From IMG/VR virus record IMGVR_UViG_3300048686_000134, positions 1 to 30,057 of that record: 30,057 nucleotides of DNA, one strand, 5' to 3'. Under the pieces are notes generated by a model. The model made no database searches. It had not been told where the DNA came from and was given only the letters and a program-made list of their open reading frames with translations. The translations under genes were made by a program, and so were the position numbers. The stretch comes from a virus. This document shows, in pieces, positions 8,426 to 15,341 of the stretch (its first letter is position 1; each line of letters opens with the position of its first letter).

Positions 8426-9022
8426 TTACCGATATAGGTCAGCGGAATTGAGGAAACGACCGCCCCACATCGACTTATTTAGTTGTATTTCCTGAACGAT
8501 CCCGCCAAGATCGCCAGACTTACGGACTGCTGTATCGGCTTCTACGTCATCAATACGCTGTCCAAACTCACTAATGTTTCCCTTTACCTCATTTACTGAT
8601 CCCTTTACAACGTCAATCTCTCCGTTTACGGATTGAACTGACTTCTTAAGTTCAGCTATTTCAGCTCTAAGGGATTTGATTGTCGTAGACAAATCTCCAA
8701 AAGCTTCTACTAGAGAAGCCTTGACTTCATCAACTGATTTTGCCAAGTCTTCGTTGCTATTTGTAGGAGTTGTGGATTCTTCGTTAGCTTCTTCTTCTAC
8801 AACAATATCCTCAACAGAAGTTTCTGATTTTTCAACAATTTCCTCAGTGACCTCTTCAATAACTTCTGCTGGTTCTTCTGCTGGTTCATCAGCAGGCTCT
8901 TCAACAACGTCCTCATCTGCAACCTCTACGTCTTCTTCAACTAGTGGTTCTTCAATAGTTTCTTCAGACTTAACAACAATGTCTTCTGCGGCTACAGCTG
9001 ATCTCTTTCGTGTTCCTGCCAT
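8426..9022 (-). CDS. Nested in-frame scaffolding protein (internal start)
   Basis: ATG at codon 270 of the protease gene begins MAGTRKRSAVAAEDIV and gives a 198-aa acidic, coiled-coil protein ending at the same stop. The evidence for independent initiation is a consensus SD AAGGAGGGG exactly 6 nt upstream, better than that of the full-length gene. It also falls precisely at the junction between the protease/ribbon part and the scaffold part. The arrangement parallels lambda C/Nu3, where the scaffold is translated from within the protease gene. The scaffold would assemble the procapsid and then be digested by the fused protease. Confidence 0.75.
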   Translation of the reverse strand: MAGTRKRSAVAAEDIVVKSEETIEEPLVEEDVEVADEDVVEEPADEPAEEPAEVIEEVTEEIVEKSETSVEDIVVEEEANEESTTPTNSNEDLAKSVDEVKASLVEAFGDLSTTIKSLRAEIAELKKSVQSVNGEIDVVKGSVNEVKGNISEFGQRIDDVEADTAVRKSGDLGGIVQEIQLNKSMWGGRFLNSADLYR

Positions 9023-9829
9023 GCTAATCCCCTCCTTATCGTTATTTTCAGCAATTGATTTGGCTAATTCGTCAATCGCTTCTCTATTATCAGATTCTTC
9101 ATCTGAACCCTTTTTAAATGATTCAAATAGATTACGAATTGTATCAGATTTACTAACATCATTGCTTTCTACAAAACCAATATTGGTCATTGGCTTGTTG
9201 CAATCTGGACAAGACATATCATTTTTTGAACTAAGTAAAACCATGTCGTTCTTTGAGCACCAATAAACACTTTCCAAGTAGTTCTTTTCAATATTCTCAA
9301 CATCTTGGTCGGCAAACTTTTGAATTGAAACAATGTCTGCCGCTGGACAAGCTGGATTATCTACAATAGAAAGCTCATCAAGTTCATAATCTTTGATAAG
9401 TCTTGCTGGACCATTTGCGCCCTTAGTATAAATATCTTCTGAATCTTTAATTCTTCCGCCAATAGAAAAACCAGTTAGAATCTTTTCATTAATCTTGTGC
9501 CAGGTATCTTCTGCGCCCTTTGAAATATAAACGTCTACAAAGATTCCGTTGTACAAGCCACCAGAGTCTTTATCAAAATATTTATCTTGTTTAAATGAAA
9601 CCATCTTTCCAACAGCTAGTGGCGTATGTTGTTCACGAATGTTTCCACGAAATCTTTGAAAGGCTTTTACGGATGCATCAACACTAACAATATCGCCCTG
9701 CTTATCAAGCATGTCTAATGTCGCCCATCCAGAAACGATTCTGCGTTCTTTATCTACCTTCTGAATAGGCATAGAAAAACTGATATTGTTGCCTTCTGTT
9801 GCCCAGTAAGCTTTAGATAAAATAGTCAT
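8426..9829 (-). CDS. Prohead protease fused to zinc-ribbon-like insert and scaffold domain
   Basis: A 467-aa protein. Residues 1-165 are an HK97/XkdF-like prohead maturation protease with probable catalytic His68 (REQHTPLAVGK) and Ser122 (LTGFSIGGR), followed by DELSIVDNPACPAA as in the family. Residues 188-215 carry a Cys cluster, C191 then C207-x2-C210 (WCSKND, MSCPDC), suggesting a small metal-binding ribbon. Residues about 270-345 are very acidic, with EEP/EEPAE repeats. Residues 355-440 form a coiled coil (TIKSLRAEIAELKKSVQ), typical of scaffolding. A strong internal SD at 9029-9037 allows separate expression of the scaffold part. The gene sits between portal and capsid. Its own -10 element lies 9 nt before ATG. 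Confidence 0.88.
   Translation of the reverse strand: MTILSKAYWATEGNNISFSMPIQKVDKERRIVSGWATLDMLDKQGDIVSVDASVKAFQRFRGNIREQHTPLAVGKMVSFKQDKYFDKDSGGLYNGIFVDVYISKGAEDTWHKINEKILTGFSIGGRIKDSEDIYTKGANGPARLIKDYELDELSIVDNPACPAADIVSIQKFADQDVENIEKNYLESVYWCSKNDMVLLSSKNDMSCPDCNKPMTNIGFVESNDVSKSDTIRNLFESFKKGSDEESDNREAIDELAKSIAENNDKEGISMAGTRKRSAVAAEDIVVKSEETIEEPLVEEDVEVADEDVVEEPADEPAEEPAEVIEEVTEEIVEKSETSVEDIVVEEEANEESTTPTNSNEDLAKSVDEVKASLVEAFGDLSTTIKSLRAEIAELKKSVQSVNGEIDVVKGSVNEVKGNISEFGQRIDDVEADTAVRKSGDLGGIVQEIQLNKSMWGGRFLNSADLYR
9029..9037 (-). promoter_or_regulatory. Internal Shine-Dalgarno for scaffold
   Basis: Minus-strand AAGGAGGGG, 6-nt spacer ATTAGC, then ATG 9022, lying inside the protease coding frame. 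It is one of the strongest SD sequences in the window. Confidence 0.75.
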
Positions 9830-9838
9830 ATTACACCT

Positions 9839-9844
9839 ATTATA
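9839..9844 (-). promoter_or_regulatory. -10 element upstream of protease gene
   Basis: Minus-strand GTATATAAT followed by 9 nt and ATG 9829. The 9 nt include AGGTG, so the predicted leader is only 2-3 nt if this -10 is used. AGGTG would then be untranscribed, or would serve as SD only in read-through mRNA from the portal gene. Confidence 0.45.
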
Positions 9845-9865
9845 TACTATAATTTTATCAAATTG

Positions 9866-11287
9866 TTACGATGTAGATCTACCCTCGCCACCTGGATTTC
9901 TACCAGATGGGCTATTAGGTGAATCAGTTGCATTGTTCTGTCTTTCTACATCCCTTTGCCTTGTACCTCTTGTTTGTGCAAGCATTTCTGCTCTTTGTTG
10001 TGGACCAAGCTGAACTGTTTCTTGGCCGTCTGGCCTCAATGTCATTCCTAATCTTTGTCTTACTTCATTAGGAACAACAACCTGCATCTTAAGATATCTT
10101 TCATCAATTTGACTTTGAGTATTTTCGTCAGTAAGAGTAAGCTCGTCTAATTTTAATATAAACATATTTGTTTTTTCTTTAATAATTTTATTTAAAACTT
10201 TTTCAATATTTCTTTGAGCTGGTCTTGCAACTTGTTCCTTAAATGTTCTATCTGCTGCCAATGCTGCTGCGATGGAAACTCCTGCTGCTGATCCAACTTT
10301 CGACATTGGCATTTGATGAGACATTAAAATATCTTCACGATTTGACTTGCGATACCTTTCAAATGACCCATCCTGTATGCCACTTTCAATTGGCTTCATG
10401 TCAAACTCAACCTTATTATCAACAGTATCTCCTGGTAATGGAAGGAATAAGGTTCTATGATTTTGACCTCTTAGACCACTTTGCAAAAATCTAAAAAGTT
10501 TTTCTTCTGATTCATTTGAAAGTTTGCCACCCTTTAGGGTAACAATGTATCTTGGCACAGCCTTATTTTCAAAATAATCAACATTGTATCTAGCTGCTAG
10601 CTGATCTCCAACAATTGAGTATGATGCTGCAAGACCATCTGGAATACCATAGTAACTATTTTTGGGAGTATACTTTTTAAAATGAATAAGTTCATTTGGC
10701 CTTGGATCTGAGGTTACTGGATTAGACTTATTTTTATCTTGAAAATTCTTAAAGAATACAGTCTGTTGGTTAACAATTTGAACGTACCCATCGCGTAATC
10801 TTCTTACTCTAATTGTTGTAGCAGGAATGTGTCCAATATATCCTATTTCACCAGTTACTGTTCTTCCAATTTCAATATATCCATTTCCAGTAGATTCAAG
10901 ATCTATAAGCATTTTTTCTAGAACATGGCTAAAGGTATCTTCATCATTTCTTTCTTCAAGCCAATTTTTCAAATCTTCCTTGCCTCTTTCAATTTTTGCA
11001 TATGCTCGCATTAATTGATCGTCTGATGTTGCTTCTTCAAGCTTTTCTTTTGTGCCACTTGATAATTCGAAATGATATCCAAGTCCAACGATGTTGGCTG
11101 CTTTAGCATTAATTGCAGCGTGATTGGCAAACGATGTTTCATAAAAGGTCGCAAGCTCATCAAGATTATATGGTGGAATAATTACATCAAAAAGTCCATA
11201 CGCTGTTGTTATATCTTGAAGAGGAATAAGTTGTTTTGATTTTGCATCATCTACCCCAGTCCATGCCTTTGACATTTTTCTGGTCAT
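9866..11287 (-). CDS. Portal protein (PBSX/HK97-like)
   Basis: The dodecameric vertex through which DNA is packaged. The 473 residues from ATG 11287 include AAINAKAANIVGLGYHFEL, a clip/wing region, GNGYIEIGRTVTGEIGYIGH, IHFKKYTPKNSYYGIPDG, the long helix with LAARYNVDYFENKAVP, and GVSIAAALAADRTFKEQVARP (crown side), matching PBSX-family portals. The C terminus is Pro/Gly/Ser-rich and disordered. The ATG has no good SD. Codons upstream of it remain open and protein-like back to a TAA at 11399, with no ATG/GTG/TTG in that frame. A different frame beginning at ATG 11412 runs into this frame at an A6G slippery run, so the true N terminus may be 42 residues longer (see 11308-11412). The terminase is not adjacent. 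Confidence 0.9.
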   Translation of the reverse strand: MTRKMSKAWTGVDDAKSKQLIPLQDITTAYGLFDVIIPPYNLDELATFYETSFANHAAINAKAANIVGLGYHFELSSGTKEKLEEATSDDQLMRAYAKIERGKEDLKNWLEERNDEDTFSHVLEKMLIDLESTGNGYIEIGRTVTGEIGYIGHIPATTIRVRRLRDGYVQIVNQQTVFFKNFQDKNKSNPVTSDPRPNELIHFKKYTPKNSYYGIPDGLAASYSIVGDQLAARYNVDYFENKAVPRYIVTLKGGKLSNESEEKLFRFLQSGLRGQNHRTLFLPLPGDTVDNKVEFDMKPIESGIQDGSFERYRKSNREDILMSHQMPMSKVGSAAGVSIAAALAADRTFKEQVARPAQRNIEKVLNKIIKEKTNMFILKLDELTLTDENTQSQIDERYLKMQVVVPNEVRQRLGMTLRPDGQETVQLGPQQRAEMLAQTRGTRQRDVERQNNATDSPNSPSGRNPGGEGRSTS

Positions 11288-11307
11288 TCGACGCTTAAAA
11301 TTTGCAT

Positions 11308-11412
11308 CTAATCCATCAAATTGTTTTGCAATTTCTGCATCAACAGCAAAAGGATCTTTTTTACTTCTCTGTCTAGTCTTGCAACTAGATCTATATCTTT
11401 ACCAGTCTCCAT
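11308..11412 (-). CDS. Upstream frame that may encode the portal N terminus via -1 shift
   Basis: From ATG 11412 the frame reads METGKDIDLVARLDREVKK, then reaches A AAA AAG (11362-11356). Without shifting it ends after 34 aa at 11308. A -1 slip joins it to DPFAVDAEIAKQFDGLDANF in the portal frame, giving a 515-aa portal. Hydrophilic, helical and continuous sequence on both sides of the A run supports a single coding unit. The start overlaps the 3' end of the 115-aa gene by 14 nt and has AAGGG about 11 nt upstream. The alternative is a one-base deletion (A7 read as A6), as a real mutation or a sequencing error. Confidence 0.5.
   Translation of the reverse strand: METGKDIDLVARLDREVKKILLLLMQKLQNNLMD
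11356..11362 (-). promoter_or_regulatory. Candidate slippery heptamer AAAAAAG in portal 5' region
   Basis: The zero-frame codons are GTA AAA AAG, so A AAA AAG is a dnaX-type -1 slippery sequence. The -1 frame is the portal frame. No clear stimulatory hairpin or upstream SD-like stimulator was found. Confidence 0.45.
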
Positions 11413-11746
11413 ACCTTTTAATACCCTTTGCAGCATCTATCCAAGCTCCCAGGTCTGTTTCGCTTGGAATGTGTCCTTCCTTCATTCTGTCTAGTTGTTC
11501 GCTATATTCCATATCAGAAACTCTTCTTGTTCCTGCCCAAAACTCTGCCTTTCCTTCTGGATGGCCGTAGTGTTTTGCAGCATCTGTAATTTTTTTAATA
11601 GATTCTAAATCATATTTTTTTGATGGAATATTCATTATGTTTCCATTACCATCACTAACAACTTTGCCATCTGGCTTTCTCCAAACATATATTCCGTCTT
11701 CTCTGTCTTTTTCAAGTACGGTTAGCTTGGGAGTGGATGACTTCAT
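11399..11746 (-). CDS. Conserved hypothetical protein upstream of portal
   Basis: A 115-aa hydrophilic protein starting MKSSTPKLTVLEKD. Its C-terminal half has the pattern YGHPEGKAEFWAGTRRVSD, a run of acidic/Met-rich helix (RMKEGHIPSETDLG) and GAWIDAAKGIKRYGDW. I have the impression of similar small proteins near structural genes of actinophages, but I know no function. ATG 11746 is chosen over ATG 11752: it lies 7 nt after the extended -10 TGGTACAAT, giving a leaderless mRNA, whereas 11752 would lie upstream of the expected transcription start. Its 3' end overlaps the putative portal N-terminal frame. Confidence 0.72.
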   Translation of the reverse strand: MKSSTPKLTVLEKDREDGIYVWRKPDGKVVSDGNGNIMNIPSKKYDLESIKKITDAAKHYGHPEGKAEFWAGTRRVSDMEYSEQLDRMKEGHIPSETDLGAWIDAAKGIKRYGDW

Positions 11747-11753
11747 GTACATT

Positions 11754-11762
11754 ATTGTACCA
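11754..11762 (-). promoter_or_regulatory. Extended -10 TGGTACAAT, leaderless start
   Basis: Minus-strand TGGTACAAT begins 3 nt after the TAA of the LamG-like gene, with ATG 11746 placed 7 nt after the -10 hexamer. It would start a transcript carrying the 115-aa gene and the portal. Confidence 0.5.
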
Positions 11763-11764
11763 TA

Positions 11765-14700
11765 TTAGACTGGTTTTCCACTAAAAAGTGACCATTGTAT
11801 GTCAGTAAATATATCTATATCATTGGAATTTATGAAAAATGTTGATTCATCTTGTGCAACAATGTTTGATAAACCTAGATGTGATTCAAAAATATCATCG
11901 ACTTTCTTATCAATGTTTCCTTCATATACAGCTAGGTTATTAAAAACAATTCCTGGATGAATTTCTATCTGGCCTATAAAGTTATTATAGTTTAGTGGTG
12001 CTGGAAAATCAAACGTGATAAATGACCATGCTAGTGGTCTTATATATTGATTTTCTAAAAGAATTCCATTTTGATAGTAATTAATATTTTCATAAATTGT
12101 CTCTCCTAATGGAGTTGACATATATGCTTGAATCTTTGCACGCTTTCCATTGTCAGTTGGAACAAGTTTAATATGAATTCTATTTCCATTACTCAATAAA
12201 ATACTAGCTATTTTTTTAGTTGTATTAAATTCATAATTTTCATTAAAAAATATCCACGCACTTATTCCAAAAAGATTGTAGTTTTGATTTTTATTTGGAT
12301 TAATTGGTAATGACAATCCTCTATTATAGCTTGCACTTGAGCTGTCTACTTCTTCATATGGTAAAGAAAATGCTCCAGAATCTGATGTTAGATATAGATA
12401 TGGCATTGAATCTTTATAGAAAATAAATGGATTTTTAATTTTATTTGAATATGAGTATCCAGATCTAACAAATGGATACATTTTATTTCCAGTCAAAGAT
12501 CCTATCGCATACAGACTTAGTTCATCATATGCCAGGGATGAGAGTGACATTCTATTAATGTTTACAGGATCAGTCGATACCCCATCACTTTTTATTTCTA
12601 AATGTGTAGTTATATAAGCCTTATTAAAGTCTACTAGTGTTTTGGGAGAAAAGATAATTGTATTATCAATTGCTCTAAATTTTGTATTATCAACATCAAC
12701 AGAGCTATCTTCAAAATCAATGATACGTTCTGAAGATATTTCTTTTGTATTTGTATAGTTAAGATATCCAATAAACCCAACGTCTTCATATTTTTTAATT
12801 GAAACGAATGCATCAACATTAATATTTGACTGAACACTAACGCTATTAGAAGAATAAATTGGAGAAGGATAATCAATATTAAATTGTATTAAATCAAGAT
12901 CATATTTTGTTTTATTACCGTCTGCATCGTTAACAAATGAACCAAGAAATGAAAGTGGAACAGAATCTTCCCAATATCCCACGCATCCTATATCCATTAT
13001 CATAGACAAGTTAGTTTTCTTAAACAATAAAGTATAGTTTCCTATGTATCTGAGAGGCCATCCATTTAATAATAAAGGAGATGTTATTGAATGATTTATT
13101 GTTCCGTCGTTGTCAAATATTGTTGACAAATCTTTTAATGTAAAGAATTTATTATTAAATGTTACTTTATAAATTTTCCCAGTAAACATGTCCTTTTCAT
13201 ATCCACCTACTGCAAAACTTATAGTGTCTGGATTTAAAAAGAAATTTTTCAATATAAAAGAATATTCTTGAGTTAGCTTATCAATATCAATTCCTACCAT
13301 AAACTTTACGTCTGCTGCATATATATTAATATTTTCAGTTTTTATTTGAGTTGAATTAAATTCATAAACAACTGTTGCCGATCCTGATGAATATGCATTC
13401 ATATAAATTCTAAATATATCTCCAGTTGAATTATTTTTAAAATTCATTAATGTTAACTTATTAATATTATTATCATTAATAGCAGACTGTAACTCTGTAG
13501 GATTTACAGAAAAAATTCCCGTAATAGATGCAACTCTTTCTGTAATCATATTCATAGATGGAAAATTTATTGAACCATATAAGTTATTATATAAAGAGCT
13601 TGGTCTAAATGATATATGCTTAACTGGTTCCAAATCTGTTTGTGCAAAATAGTTGTCGTACAATGGCTCGGATTCTCTAGAAACTGCTAGTCCTTGCCAA
13701 AGACCGTCAAGCCATCTTTGCCAAAGGGTTGTTTCTTGAAGTCCAGCCCAGGTTCTTTGAAATCTTTGAGTTGAGAATATTGAAAGATCATCACCTATAT
13801 AGTTTATTGTTGGTTTAGAATATGATGGCAATGAAATAAAGTTTGAATTTGCTTCTACATTTGAATATGTTCCTGCTGTCCATGCTGTGCTACCTGGATA
13901 AGAAACAGTGTTTGTGTAGTCTGCAAAAGAAAAATCTACATTTGTTAAACTTCCTCCAAACCTAGTAACAATATCATTTGATTTTCCTACTCCTTGAGCA
14001 AACACAAATTTCTTTTTTGCAACTTGCTCTGAAACTATGTATGGATATATTGCTATGCAGTCAATTTCAAAAGGATTAATAAACTCATGAGAATAAAATG
14101 CTAACCAATCTGTATTAAGAACAGTAGTTGATGGAAATAAAACATCCTTTGTTGTCAATGGCATTTGTATAACATTTTCACCATTGATCATTACACTTGC
14201 AAAAGATGACGTATATGTAATATCAATAAGCATTGGCCTATACCATTTACCAACAAAGTGTGACTTTTCATGTGGTCCGATTTTTAAAATTAAAAATCCA
14301 TTACGAACAAATAGTCCATCATCACTTGCAAGTGGACCAAATATTCTAAAGTCTGTTCCTATATTTGGATTTATTCTCATCCAAAACTCGCAGGTCAGTT
14401 GCTTGTATTTTCCAGTTTCATTTAAAAATCCTTTTCCTGGAAAAATAATAGATGGGTTACCATAATTTGAAGGATATATTTCAGTTATGTTTCCAGATCC
14501 ATATACCATGGTAAGCTTTGTATTTGTTGCAAGCATTTTATTATTTTCAATCATATAATAGCCTTCTGATGCATCATCTAGACTATACGCATCTATTGGA
14601 AACGCCTTTATTATTTGTGGCGATGCTGCATAAGATCCAGCAATTATTGAAGAAAAGTTTGACGATGCAGACAGACTTGTGAAAGGTATTGCAACAGATC

Positions 14701-15313
14701 CAACAGTTTCTGAATTATATTCCTCTGACCACTGACCAACTGAAAAATTATACAAAGAAAACTTTTTTGAAACAAAGTTATTTTTAAATATTATTTTTAA
14801 ATATGGATATACGTCTATTCCATTGTTAAGAAGGCCATCAATATCATTAATAAAGTCCTCAGTTAGCTCAATCTTTACCCATTCACTTTCTGGAAAGCTA
14901 TCATATTCATTGTACGATTTAACAATTTGTGAAGTAGTGGGATCTGCATATTCAAAACCTATTTCTACAATATCAATATCTCCATCTGATGAATATAAAA
15001 ATGAGCTTACACAAACACTATACTTTGAAACATCTAAATTATTTTTAGTATTAAATGATTGTGCCTTCATAATCATAGAAGAAGCAGAGCCAACAAAAGA
15101 ACTAATTTCTATGTCGGCATCTGCTACTCCTACCGTTTCTCCTGGCTTTGACTTGATAACTTCTGCTGAAGAACTACTTCCGCCAACTATTGTCCATACT
15201 GGGCTAGCAGAAATTAAAGAAAGATATGAAAAGTCATCATCTAGGCTCCACAATGCGAGTGGATGGTCTGCAAAAATGGATGCTGAATATAAATTAAAGA
15301 TATTCTGTGCCAT
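11765..15313 (-). CDS. Large LamG/concanavalin-like structural protein
   Basis: 1182 residues. The N terminus SASIFADHPLALWSLDDDF resembles the 'PLALW.LDD' opening of LamG/ConA-like modules in phage structural proteins. At least one LamG-like module lies at about 300-445 (TCEFWMRINPN, SFASVMINGENV, FEIDCIAIYPYIV). Further beta-rich repeats of similar texture occur around 600-760 and 1010-1170 (LFGISAWIFFNENY, GQIEIHPGIVFNNLAVYEG). These modules bind carbohydrate or protein, so a host-recognition or virion-surface role is likely (inference). The SD AGGAG lies 5 nt before ATG. It is AT-rich and lies between ribonucleotide reductase and the portal operon, an unusual place for a fibre-type gene. 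No signal peptide or TM segment is seen. Confidence 0.75.
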   Translation of the reverse strand: MAQNIFNLYSASIFADHPLALWSLDDDFSYLSLISASPVWTIVGGSSSSAEVIKSKPGETVGVADADIEISSFVGSASSMIMKAQSFNTKNNLDVSKYSVCVSSFLYSSDGDIDIVEIGFEYADPTTSQIVKSYNEYDSFPESEWVKIELTEDFINDIDGLLNNGIDVYPYLKIIFKNNFVSKKFSLYNFSVGQWSEEYNSETVGSVAIPFTSLSASSNFSSIIAGSYAASPQIIKAFPIDAYSLDDASEGYYMIENNKMLATNTKLTMVYGSGNITEIYPSNYGNPSIIFPGKGFLNETGKYKQLTCEFWMRINPNIGTDFRIFGPLASDDGLFVRNGFLILKIGPHEKSHFVGKWYRPMLIDITYTSSFASVMINGENVIQMPLTTKDVLFPSTTVLNTDWLAFYSHEFINPFEIDCIAIYPYIVSEQVAKKKFVFAQGVGKSNDIVTRFGGSLTNVDFSFADYTNTVSYPGSTAWTAGTYSNVEANSNFISLPSYSKPTINYIGDDLSIFSTQRFQRTWAGLQETTLWQRWLDGLWQGLAVSRESEPLYDNYFAQTDLEPVKHISFRPSSLYNNLYGSINFPSMNMITERVASITGIFSVNPTELQSAINDNNINKLTLMNFKNNSTGDIFRIYMNAYSSGSATVVYEFNSTQIKTENINIYAADVKFMVGIDIDKLTQEYSFILKNFFLNPDTISFAVGGYEKDMFTGKIYKVTFNNKFFTLKDLSTIFDNDGTINHSITSPLLLNGWPLRYIGNYTLLFKKTNLSMIMDIGCVGYWEDSVPLSFLGSFVNDADGNKTKYDLDLIQFNIDYPSPIYSSNSVSVQSNINVDAFVSIKKYEDVGFIGYLNYTNTKEISSERIIDFEDSSVDVDNTKFRAIDNTIIFSPKTLVDFNKAYITTHLEIKSDGVSTDPVNINRMSLSSLAYDELSLYAIGSLTGNKMYPFVRSGYSYSNKIKNPFIFYKDSMPYLYLTSDSGAFSLPYEEVDSSSASYNRGLSLPINPNKNQNYNLFGISAWIFFNENYEFNTTKKIASILLSNGNRIHIKLVPTDNGKRAKIQAYMSTPLGETIYENINYYQNGILLENQYIRPLAWSFITFDFPAPLNYNNFIGQIEIHPGIVFNNLAVYEGNIDKKVDDIFESHLGLSNIVAQDESTFFINSNDIDIFTDIQWSLFSGKPV

Positions 15314-15328
15314 GGTACTCCTTTTATT

Positions 15329-15336
15329 ATTATACA
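15329..15336 (-). promoter_or_regulatory. -10 element upstream of LamG-like gene
   Basis: Minus-strand TGTATAAT in the 28-bp gap after ribonucleotide reductase, 15 nt before ATG 15313. The short leader holds the SD AGGAG. A -35 is not evident. Confidence 0.45.
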
Positions 15337-15341
15337 GGAGA

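Noticed and set aside
8676-9266. Plus-strand 196-aa Ser/Thr-rich open frame
   Set aside because: It is the antisense shadow of the Glu/Glu-Pro-rich scaffold region; GAA/GAG repeats read backwards give Ser codons. No SD or promoter.
12634-12876. 80-aa hydrophobic frame inside the LamG-like gene
   Set aside because: It is an out-of-frame shadow of a long AT-rich gene without initiation signals.
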